This document shows, in pieces, positions 44,008 through 51,269 of a stretch of 64,000 bases of DNA. Below the pieces are notes generated by a model. It was not told the DNA's origin. It made no database searches and worked only from the letters and a program-made list of their open reading frames with translations. The translations under genes were made by a program, and so were the position numbers. This DNA is from Thermonema rossianum DSM 10300 (lineage in GTDB: Bacteria > Bacteroidota > Bacteroidia > Cytophagales > Thermonemataceae). The stretch lies in contig NZ_KE384579.1 in assembly GCF_000426825.1 (NCBI RefSeq), positions 202,877-266,876 on the forward strand. Reading direction: 5' to 3'. How positions within the stretch are numbered: position 1 is the first letter of the stretch; each line of letters starts with the position of its first letter.

Positions 44008-45132
44008 ATGATTCAAAATATATTTTTTGATATTGAAGTGCCGGAATTTGCCGACAGTCTGTGGCTTGACAACTATTTGGCGGAGGGGTGGTTTCGTAGT
44101 AGTCATATGATGCTGCGCTCGAATGTATTGTGTGTGGAAGGGGAATTGCTCGAAACAATCAACATACGCTACGACCTGCGTGACTATGAATACCCTAAGC
44201 GGCTGCGCAAGCTGATGCGCCGCAATCGCAAGCGCTTTCGCCATGAAGTGCGTCCGGCAAGAATTACGAAGCGGCGCCGGCAAATGTATAAAGCGCATAT
44301 CAAGCGGTTTAAGGGCATGGTGGTGCCTACGCTCGATGCTTTTATGCTGGGCAGCTTTCATGAGCACAGCCCTTTTAATACTATGGAAGTGACCGTCTAT
44401 GACGGGCGGCGCATCGTGGCCGTCAGCTATTTCGACGTGGGGATGCACAGCCTGGCCAGCATTCTGGGCTTTTTTGACCCGGATTATAGCCGTTATAGCT
44501 TAGGCATATATACCATGCTTTTGGAAATAGAGTGGGCGCAACAACGCCAAATGCATTATTATTACCCCGGTTATATTCTGGATGCGCACCCCCTCTTCGA
44601 TTACAAGCTGCGCCTGGGCAAAGCCGAAGTGTATGACTGGAATAACCGTTGGGTGCCTTTTCACCCGCTTATGCGCGAACATACGTTGGCTGCAAACATT
44701 CGTTCAAGGCTGCAGCTGCTCAAAGAGCACTTCACGCGTGCAGGCGTAGGACATGAGCTTTATACCTATCCTTTGGCTTATTTGGGTTACTTGGAAATGC
44801 CTTTGAGTGGAGAGGCTGTTTTGTTTCAGTCGCTTAATTTTGTACGGGACTTCGCCCTCTTTTACTTAGGCGCCGACGAAGACGGTAATTTTTGGATGGC
44901 TGCCTATGACCCGCTGAAACAACTGTACCATATTGCCGCCATGCGTTATTTCCCCCTGAACAGCCTCGTGGAAAAAGCGATGGACATACAAGTGGAAGAG
45001 AGCCCCAATACCTTGCTCGATATTCTCTATTATCAAGAATTCTATTATCTTGGGGAGGAGGCTGAGCAAGTAGTTTTGCAAGCCAAACAATTACAGAAAG
45101 CTTTGTCATTAAACCTTTCAAAAAAGCCATGA
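44008..45132 (+). CDS. Arginyl/leucyl-tRNA--protein transferase-like protein (ATE1/Bpt family)
   Basis: Enzymes of this family add an amino acid from aminoacyl-tRNA to protein N-termini (N-degron pathway). The 374-residue protein keeps the GNAT-like core: VSYFDVGMHSLASILGFFDPDYSRYSLG and the following helix ending HYYYPGYIL match the ATE C-terminal domain closely. In the N-terminal domain the YLAEGWFRSS segment is recognisable. The Cys cluster of ATE1/Bpt proteins, which binds a metal or cofactor, is missing: only C47 lies in that region. The extra C-terminal part (about 240-374) is not familiar to me. It overlaps the next gene by 4 bases. Confidence 0.8.
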   Translation: MIQNIFFDIEVPEFADSLWLDNYLAEGWFRSSHMMLRSNVLCVEGELLETINIRYDLRDYEYPKRLRKLMRRNRKRFRHEVRPARITKRRRQMYKAHIKRFKGMVVPTLDAFMLGSFHEHSPFNTMEVTVYDGRRIVAVSYFDVGMHSLASILGFFDPDYSRYSLGIYTMLLEIEWAQQRQMHYYYPGYILDAHPLFDYKLRLGKAEVYDWNNRWVPFHPLMREHTLAANIRSRLQLLKEHFTRAGVGHELYTYPLAYLGYLEMPLSGEAVLFQSLNFVRDFALFYLGADEDGNFWMAAYDPLKQLYHIAAMRYFPLNSLVEKAMDIQVEESPNTLLDILYYQEFYYLGEEAEQVVLQAKQLQKALSLNLSKKP

Positions 45133-45812
45133 CTATACAATACTTAGGACACGCTTGTTTTTTGGTAGAAGTAAACAACTGCAAAATTCTTTTTGACCCT
45201 TTTGTGTCGGGTAACCCCTTGGCTGCCGATAAAGTATCTTTGGAAGACATGCGTTGCGACTACATGTTGGCATCGCACGGGCACCAAGACCATGTGGCCG
45301 AGGTCATGAGTGTGTACCAGCATTGCGAGGCAGAGCTGGTGGCTGTCTTTGAAGTGAGCCGCTGGTTTGCCCAGAAAGGCGTGAAGCGCGTGACTTCCAT
45401 GAACATAGGAGGCAGCGCACAGTTCGATTTCGGTAAACTTACTTTGGTGCCCGCCGCCCATAGCAGCAGCATGCCCGATGGCTCTTATGGGGGGGGTGCT
45501 GCCGGTTTCGTTCTGCAAACCCCGGAAGGTACCCTTTATTTTGCCGGCGATACCGGTTTGTTTGTCGATATGCAGTACTTCGGCGAGCGTTACGACATAG
45601 ACGTGGCTTTTCTGCCGGTAGGGGGGCACTATACCATGGATGCGGCCGATGCGGCCATTGCTGCCCGCTGGCTGAAAGCCAAGCATGTAATAGGCATGCA
45701 CTACGATACTTTTGAGCCTATTCGTATAGACAAACAGCAGGCACGGGCTGCCTTTGAAGCCGAAGGACAAAAGCTGCACTTGTTGAGTATTAAGGAAAAA
45801 GTATCGTTTTAA
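45129..45812 (+). CDS. Metal-dependent hydrolase, UPF0173 metallo-beta-lactamase fold
   Basis: This 227-residue protein has the zinc motif SHGHQDH (H50, H52, D54, H55), the opening LGHACFLVE, a second His region (PAAHSSSMPDG), YFAGDTGLF and a final histidine in IGMHYDTFEPI. This order matches the UPF0173 (YtkL-like) hydrolases, whose substrates are unknown. Start and upstream stop overlap (ATGA), so it is translated together with the transferase-like gene. Confidence 0.92.
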   Translation: MTIQYLGHACFLVEVNNCKILFDPFVSGNPLAADKVSLEDMRCDYMLASHGHQDHVAEVMSVYQHCEAELVAVFEVSRWFAQKGVKRVTSMNIGGSAQFDFGKLTLVPAAHSSSMPDGSYGGGAAGFVLQTPEGTLYFAGDTGLFVDMQYFGERYDIDVAFLPVGGHYTMDAADAAIAARWLKAKHVIGMHYDTFEPIRIDKQQARAAFEAEGQKLHLLSIKEKVSF

Positions 45813-45836
45813 GGGTAGCAGATAATAAAACTGCCG

Positions 45837-45844
45837 TATCTTTG
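45837..45844 (+). promoter_or_regulatory. -7 promoter element (TATCTTTG) for queE
   Basis: Exact TAnnTTTG match. Expected transcription start is near 45851, 20 bases before the ATG at 45871, which supports that start over the upstream TTG at 45850. No preQ1 riboswitch fits in so short a leader. Confidence 0.55.
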
Positions 45845-45870
45845 CGGGCTTGGCATTTGGAGATGGACTT

Positions 45871-46518
45871 ATGATAGATACCCAACAAAACAAAAAGATG
45901 GAAAGGGAACAGGCGCATCCGCTTGTGTTCCCGGTGATGGAGCATTTCTACACCTTGCAGGGCGAAGGGGCTTATCAAGGGCATGCTGCCTATTTTGTAC
46001 GCCTTGCCGGCTGCGATGTGGGCTGTGTGTGGTGCGACGTGAAAGAATCATGGCATACGGACGGCTACCCGTCCTTGCCGGTAGATACACTCATAGAAGC
46101 GGCACGCGCCCACCCTGCCCGCTTGCTGGTGACCACCGGCGGCGAGCCTTTGATGTATCGCCTGGATGCATGGTGCCAACAGTGGCGTGAGGCGGGCTTC
46201 CGTTTGCACCTCGAAACTTCGGGCGCCTATCCGCTTTCCGGTACATGGGACTGGATTTGTCTTTCACCTAAAAAATTCAAGCGTCCCCATGAAAGTGTGT
46301 GCCGCCAAGCTCATGAGTTGAAAGTGGTGGTGTATCATAAAAGCGATTTTGCTTGGGCAGAAGAATATGCTGCCAAAGTACCGGAAGGCTGCCTGCTGTT
46401 TTTGCAGCCCGAGTGGAGCCGCGCCGAACAGCTTTTGCCACTCATTATAGAATACGTAAAAGCCAACCCGCGTTGGCGTATTTCGTTACAAACACATAAA
46501 TACATGAACATTCCATAA
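45871..46518 (+). CDS. queE: 7-carboxy-7-deazaguanine synthase
   Basis: QueE is a radical SAM enzyme that turns 6-carboxytetrahydropterin into CDG in queuosine/7-deazaguanine synthesis. The 215-residue protein has the FYTLQGEGAYQGHAAYFVRLAGC opening typical of QueE, the cluster motif C48-x3-C52-x2-C55 (CDVGCVWC) followed by D, the SAM-binding TTGGEPL and LHLETSG motifs, and a QTHKYMNIP terminus. I chose ATG 45871 because of the promoter position; ATG 45898 is also possible. The other queuosine genes are not adjacent. The next gene starts 10 bases downstream. Confidence 0.94.
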   Translation: MIDTQQNKKMEREQAHPLVFPVMEHFYTLQGEGAYQGHAAYFVRLAGCDVGCVWCDVKESWHTDGYPSLPVDTLIEAARAHPARLLVTTGGEPLMYRLDAWCQQWREAGFRLHLETSGAYPLSGTWDWICLSPKKFKRPHESVCRQAHELKVVVYHKSDFAWAEEYAAKVPEGCLLFLQPEWSRAEQLLPLIIEYVKANPRWRISLQTHKYMNIP

Positions 46519-46528
46519 AGACAGCCTT

Positions 46529-48475
46529 ATGCGTCGATTCGTCCTGATTCTGTTTTTTTTGCTGTTGATGGTTCCTTTTGGAGGACATGCCCAGCAGTAT
46601 TCAACCAAAAACAAAAAAGCCATTAAGTTGTATGAGCAGGCAAGTGCCAGCTTCCGTTTACGCGACTACGAAACGGGCATGAACCTGCTGTTACAAGCCG
46701 TACAAAAAGACCCCGCCTTTGTGGAGGCTCATATGTCCTTGGCGCATAACTTTCAACTGTTTGGTTACTTGCCCAAGGCTTTGGAGCACTACGAAGCGGC
46801 CGTAAAGGCAGATCCGAAAAGCCCCAAGGTAGTGGGCGCTTATTATACTTTGGCTACCGAATACTTAAAACAGGGGCGTTACCGGGAAGCGAAAGAGTAT
46901 GCACTGCGCTTTTTGAGTTTTCACCCTGAACCGAACAATTTCACCAACGACATTGAGCGGGTAGTGGCTTCGGCAGAATTTGCCTTGGAAGCCATGCAGC
47001 AACCACTGCCTTTTGAGCCGAAACCCCTGCCCGGCAAGGTGAATCGCGAAGACTACCTGCAGTATTTCCCTGTGCTTACTGCCGATGAAGAGATGCTTAT
47101 TTTTACGGCAAGGCGGAAAGAGCAAGGGCGCGATGAAGATATATTTGTAAGCTACCGGCAGGAAGATGGCTCTTGGGGCGAGCCGCAACCTTTGTCACCG
47201 GTCATCAATACGGCTGCCAGTGAAGGCACTTGTGCCATCTCGGCCGACGGCACCGTGCTGGTATTTACCTCTTGCCAGTCGCGGCGCGGCTATGGCAGTT
47301 GCGACCTCTTTGTTTCTTACCGTTATGGCAATGAATGGAGCACCCCCGTTAACTTGGGCGCCAACGTGAATAGTTCTTCTTGGGAGTCGCAGCCTACGCT
47401 GTCGCCCGATGGACGCGTGCTCTTCTTTGTTTCTGACCGCCCCGGTGGCATGGGCGAGCGGGATATTTACATGACCATGCGCGATGAAGACGGCCGCTGG
47501 CTGCCGGCTGTCAATGTGGGCGCCCCCATTAATACTTATGCCGATGAAGTATCGCCTTTCTTATATGCCAACGGCAAACGTTTGTTTTTTGCCTCGAATG
47601 GGCATGTAGGCATGGGCGACTTCGACCTGTATTATAGCGATTGGCATCGCGGGCGCTGGAGTGAGCCGGTAAACTTGGGCTATCCTTTGAACGATCATCA
47701 GTCGCAAGTGTCCTTGTTTGTTACTGCCGATGGCAAGAAAGGATATTATGCACAAGAGCAATGGGAGGGGCGCCGTCAGCTCTCGGCTATTTTGATGTAC
47801 TTCGACATGCCCCCGCAGCTCATACCCGCCGAACAAACAGCCTATGTGAAAGGCGTAGTGCGGGATGCCCGAACCGGCAAGCCTCTGAAAGCAGAAATAG
47901 AGTTGTTCAATGTGAATGAAGACAGCCTGATAGCACAGGTTTGGTCCGATACACTCACCGGCGAATACCTTATCGTACTGAATCAAGGAGCAGATTATGC
48001 ACTGGAAGTAAACAAAGCCGGTTATTTGATGAAAAGCCTTTCTTTCCGTCTTAAAGAAACGAATGATACTCTGCGCCCGGTGATACTGGACATAGAGCTG
48101 GAGCCCATTACGGCAGGCAGTAAGTTTGTTCTGTCGAATATCTTTTTCGATTATGGAAAATACACGCTCCGGGAAGAATCGAAAGCCGAGCTGCGCAAAG
48201 TGGTGGAGTTCATGCAACAAAACCCTGCAGTAACCGCCGAAATAGCCGGGCACACCGATGACATCGGCGACGAGAAAGCGAACATGGAGCTGTCGCTTCA
48301 GCGGGCAAAAGCGGTATATGATTACCTGATAGCGGCAGGCATTGAGCCCCGCCGCCTAAGCTATAAAGGCTATGGCGAAACACAACCGGCAGTGCCCAAC
48401 ACCTCAGACGCGAACCGGGCACAAAACCGACGCATCGAGTTTCGCATCATATCTGTAGAAAAAACAGGCGAATAG
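46529..48475 (+). CDS. TPR / PD40 propeller / carboxypeptidase-regulatory / OmpA-domain envelope protein, PorE-like
   Basis: This 648-residue exported protein has a signal peptide ending GHAQ. The domains in order are TPR repeats (about 25-140), a PD40-type beta-propeller (about 175-425; repeats SPDGRVLFFVSDRPGGMGERD and NGKRLFFASNGHVGMGDFD), a carboxypeptidase-regulatory-like domain (about 435-520; VRDARTGKPLKAEIELF) and an OmpA peptidoglycan-binding domain (about 530-645; IAGHTDDIGD). This is the architecture of PorE of the type IX secretion system, which is however a lipoprotein. Here the signal lacks a lipobox. Similar proteins with other roles are common in Bacteroidota, so PorE identity is only a possibility. 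Confidence 0.88.
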   Translation: MRRFVLILFFLLLMVPFGGHAQQYSTKNKKAIKLYEQASASFRLRDYETGMNLLLQAVQKDPAFVEAHMSLAHNFQLFGYLPKALEHYEAAVKADPKSPKVVGAYYTLATEYLKQGRYREAKEYALRFLSFHPEPNNFTNDIERVVASAEFALEAMQQPLPFEPKPLPGKVNREDYLQYFPVLTADEEMLIFTARRKEQGRDEDIFVSYRQEDGSWGEPQPLSPVINTAASEGTCAISADGTVLVFTSCQSRRGYGSCDLFVSYRYGNEWSTPVNLGANVNSSSWESQPTLSPDGRVLFFVSDRPGGMGERDIYMTMRDEDGRWLPAVNVGAPINTYADEVSPFLYANGKRLFFASNGHVGMGDFDLYYSDWHRGRWSEPVNLGYPLNDHQSQVSLFVTADGKKGYYAQEQWEGRRQLSAILMYFDMPPQLIPAEQTAYVKGVVRDARTGKPLKAEIELFNVNEDSLIAQVWSDTLTGEYLIVLNQGADYALEVNKAGYLMKSLSFRLKETNDTLRPVILDIELEPITAGSKFVLSNIFFDYGKYTLREESKAELRKVVEFMQQNPAVTAEIAGHTDDIGDEKANMELSLQRAKAVYDYLIAAGIEPRRLSYKGYGETQPAVPNTSDANRAQNRRIEFRIISVEKTGE

Positions 48476-48542
48476 GTACGTGCACCCCTTCGGTTTAATG
48501 AAAAATTTCTAAATTGCAGCGATTTTAACGGCTCTGTAAACA

Positions 48543-49388
48543 ATGAAAAAACGAATTGTTCAAGTAGGCGATATTGCTTGTGGCAGCGAGCAACTATTCC
48601 TCATCTCCGGTCCTTGTGTGATTGAAGATGAAAGCATTATGATGCAAACAGCCGAGAAGCTGAAAGAAGTGTCTGAGCGCCTCGGTATTCCTGTTATTTA
48701 TAAGTCTTCTTTTCAGAAAGACAACCGCAGTTCTTTGAAATACTACACCGGTCCCGGCTTGGAAGAAGGTTTGCGTATCTTACAAAAGATAAAAGACACA
48801 TTCGGCTTTCCGGTGCTTTCAGATGTGCACTACCCCTCGCAGGTAGCCCCTGCAGCCGAAGTGTTGGACGTCATACAAATACCGGCTTACTTGTGCATGC
48901 AAACCGACCTGATGGTGACGGCTGCAAAGACCGGCAAGGTAATCAACATTAAGCATGGGCAGTTTTTGGCACCCGAAAATATGATTAAGCCCGTGCAGAA
49001 GGCAGTAGATGCCGGCAATGACCAAATCATATTGACCGAGCGCGGTTATACCTTTGGCTACAACGACTTGATTGTGGACCCGCGTAGCTTCTACCATCTG
49101 AATCAGACCGGCTATCCGGTGGTGTTCGACATTACCCACTCTATTCGCAAATACGGTATTCCGAGTGCCGACCCGCGCGGGGGCGCCCGTGAGTTCTTGC
49201 CTACGATTGCGCGTGCCGGCGTGGCAGCCGGCGTGGATGGTGTCTTCATTGAAACACACCCCAACCCCGCCGAAGCTCTTTGTGATGCGGCCAGTCAAAT
49301 GTGCGTTTTCGACCTTGAAGAGTTTTTAAAACCCTTGATTGAAATTCACAATTTAGAAGTAAAATACCGACCTGTCTTTACCGAATAA
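48543..49388 (+). CDS. kdsA: 3-deoxy-8-phosphooctulonate synthase (Kdo8P synthase)
   Basis: KdsA condenses arabinose 5-phosphate with phosphoenolpyruvate to Kdo 8-phosphate for lipid A-core synthesis. The 281-residue protein matches the family throughout: FLISGPCVIE, KSSFQKDNRSS, GPGLEEGLRIL, SDVHYPSQ, VIQIPAYLCMQTDL, VINIKHGQFLAPENM, ERGYTFGYNDLIVD and FDITHSIRKYG. The Cys in GPCVIE (Asn in the E. coli enzyme) indicates the metal-dependent class II type. It is the first gene of a tight three-gene unit with an aldolase-CBS fusion and a KdsC-like phosphatase. Confidence 0.95.
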   Translation: MKKRIVQVGDIACGSEQLFLISGPCVIEDESIMMQTAEKLKEVSERLGIPVIYKSSFQKDNRSSLKYYTGPGLEEGLRILQKIKDTFGFPVLSDVHYPSQVAPAAEVLDVIQIPAYLCMQTDLMVTAAKTGKVINIKHGQFLAPENMIKPVQKAVDAGNDQIILTERGYTFGYNDLIVDPRSFYHLNQTGYPVVFDITHSIRKYGIPSADPRGGAREFLPTIARAGVAAGVDGVFIETHPNPAEALCDAASQMCVFDLEEFLKPLIEIHNLEVKYRPVFTE

Positions 49389-49412
49389 ACAGAAACAAAG
49401 CAAATAAAGCCT

Positions 49413-50438
49413 ATGGAATTGTATCTTGACTCTGCCAATATGCAGGAAATCGAGGAAGCCTTCAAGTTAGGTTTCCTGACCGGTCTTACCACCACGCCTA
49501 CCTTTATGCATCGTGAGGGCATCCGCGATATCGATGCCACCATTATCAAGCTGTCGAAGATGGTGCCTATTTTGCAGATAGAGGCACTGGGCGAAACCGC
49601 CGATGAAATAGTAAAAGAAGCCGAACGCCTCATTGGGCTGGGCTTGGACAAAGAAAAGACGGTCTTTAAAATCCCCGTTTCTTTGGAAGGGGTCAAAGCT
49701 TGTAAGCGCCTGACGGACCAAGGCTATAAGGTGAATATCCACTTGGTATATACCTTGCAGCAAGCCTATATGGCCATGGCTGCCGGGGCTACTTATGTTT
49801 GCCCCTTGGTAGGACGCCTGCAAGACCAAGGACATGACGCATTGGCGCTGGTAGAGCAGTGTGTGAAGGCAGTGAACTACTATGGCTATCCTTCGAAAAT
49901 CATGTTTTCGTCGGTGCGTCATCCCGAGCATGTGCGCAACGCCATCAACATAGGTGTGCATACCTGTACGGTGCCTTGGAAAGTAATGAAGATGCTCACC
50001 GAAAACAACTTTACCACACTGGGTACGCAGCAGTTCTTTGAGCATACCAAGCTCATGACCATGCATGTGAAAGAGGTGATGAAGCCTTACAACCCGGTGG
50101 TGCGTTTGGACCAAACCGTGCTGGATGCAACCATTCAAATGACGGAGTCGGGCTTTGGCGCCGTGACCGTGGTGGACGACAAAGGCGACATCGTGGGTAT
50201 CTTTACCGACGGAGACTTGCGCCGCCGCTTGCGTGAGAACGGCAAGGATATCTTGCAAAAGAAAATGAGCGAGTTTGAATGGCACAAGCCGCTGACCATT
50301 GAAGCCGGGGCGCTGCTGCATGAAGCCGTGGAGATGTTGCGCCAAAAGTCGGTAGATAATTTGGTGGTAACTGAAAACGGCAAGCTTGTGGGCATGCTGG
50401 ACGTGCAGGACCTGTTGCAACTAAATATTTTTGTATAA
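49413..50438 (+). CDS. Fusion of fructose-6-phosphate-aldolase/transaldolase-like domain with a KdsD-like CBS pair
   Basis: In this 341-residue protein residues 1-215 are a class I aldolase barrel of the TalC/FSA type. The start MELYLDSAN carries the conserved D6; the Schiff-base lysine is K86 in VFKIPVSLEG; YVCPLVGRL keeps the phosphate-binding Arg; the length suits FSA. Unusual residues are T28 where FSA and transaldolases have Asn (GLTTTPTF versus TTNPS) and H110 where FSA has Thr109. Residues about 220-341 are two CBS domains. The segment DIVGIFTDGDLRRRL matches the CBS pair at the C-terminus of arabinose-5-phosphate isomerase KdsD. The gene sits 24 bases after kdsA and 2 bases before a kdsC-like gene. 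I infer a role in supplying arabinose 5-phosphate; this is untested. Confidence 0.9.
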   Translation: MELYLDSANMQEIEEAFKLGFLTGLTTTPTFMHREGIRDIDATIIKLSKMVPILQIEALGETADEIVKEAERLIGLGLDKEKTVFKIPVSLEGVKACKRLTDQGYKVNIHLVYTLQQAYMAMAAGATYVCPLVGRLQDQGHDALALVEQCVKAVNYYGYPSKIMFSSVRHPEHVRNAINIGVHTCTVPWKVMKMLTENNFTTLGTQQFFEHTKLMTMHVKEVMKPYNPVVRLDQTVLDATIQMTESGFGAVTVVDDKGDIVGIFTDGDLRRRLRENGKDILQKKMSEFEWHKPLTIEAGALLHEAVEMLRQKSVDNLVVTENGKLVGMLDVQDLLQLNIFV

Positions 50439-50440
50439 AC

Positions 50441-51172
50441 ATGTTGACAAGTCAAATTACCGACCGCTTCCGTAGCATAGGAGGAGAGTTTTGTGTTTCG
50501 CCTCAAGAGCTGCGGGAGCGGCTCGATAACACCCGCATCTTCCTTTTCGATTGGGACGGTGTGTTCAATGCCGGCGAAAAAGGAAAGGGTGCCACAAGCC
50601 TCTATGCCGAGGTGGACTCTATGGGCTTGAACATGCTGCGCTTTGGCTACTATCTGCAAACCGGTGAAATCCCTAAAATGGGCATCATCACCGGGCAGGA
50701 AAACCATTCCGCCTTTCAGCTGGCTACACGCGAACACTTCGATGTGGTCTATTATAAGTTTCGTCATAAAGCCCTGGCATTGGAGCACCTCGAAGCAGCG
50801 TATGGCATTCAGGACTACGAAGTGGCCATGACTTTCGACGACATTGCCGATATCACCGTGGCAAAACGGGTCGGCGTGCGTTTTCTGGTGCGCTGCACGG
50901 CTGCTGTCTTATTTAACGACTACGTAAGAAAAAACAACTACTGCGAGTACATTACCGGTCACGAAGGGAAGGATAATGCAGTGCGTGAAATCAGTGAGCT
51001 GGTATTGGGTATTCGTGGGGTGTTTGAGCAGGCCATCGAAGAACGTTTTGATTACTCGGATAAGTTCCGGGAGTATATGCGCTTGCGTAACAGCATAGAA
51101 ACACGCTTTTTTATTGGGCACGACGACCATGTAGTGCCTATTGATGTGCACATTGAAGACCATCGCTATTAG
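50441..51172 (+). CDS. kdsC: KdsC-like HAD phosphatase (Kdo 8-phosphate phosphatase)
   Basis: KdsC removes the phosphate from Kdo 8-phosphate. The 243-residue HAD protein has the nucleophile motif FLFDWDGVF (D37, D39), motif II MGIITGQE, the lysine in KFRHKALALEHL, the acidic motif MTFDDIADITVAKRVGV, and the C-terminal GKDNAVREISELVLG. The last corresponds to the GxxGAVREV-x-DLLL tail of KdsC. It is about 60 residues longer than E. coli KdsC because of N- and C-terminal extensions. A strong terminator follows. Position behind kdsA and the aldolase-CBS gene supports the assignment. Confidence 0.85.
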   Translation: MLTSQITDRFRSIGGEFCVSPQELRERLDNTRIFLFDWDGVFNAGEKGKGATSLYAEVDSMGLNMLRFGYYLQTGEIPKMGIITGQENHSAFQLATREHFDVVYYKFRHKALALEHLEAAYGIQDYEVAMTFDDIADITVAKRVGVRFLVRCTAAVLFNDYVRKNNYCEYITGHEGKDNAVREISELVLGIRGVFEQAIEERFDYSDKFREYMRLRNSIETRFFIGHDDHVVPIDVHIEDHRY

Positions 51173-51210
51173 TTCAAGCCTTATTGCCGGCAGGCATTAC
51201 AGTGAACCAT

Positions 51211-51243
51211 AAGGGCACTCATGTGTATGAGTATGCCCTTTTT
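51211..51243 (+). terminator. Rho-independent terminator of the Kdo operon
   Basis: AAGGGCA/TGCCCTT outer stem and CTCAT/ATGAG inner stem around GTGT, followed by T-run, 38 bases after the kdsC-like stop. Confidence 0.88.
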
Positions 51244-51269
51244 CTTTGATAATAAGAAAGGTCAGTTTT

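Noticed and set aside
45813-45870. preQ1 riboswitch in front of queE
   Set aside because: The expected leader after the -7 element is only about 20 bases, and no H-type pseudoknot sequence is seen.
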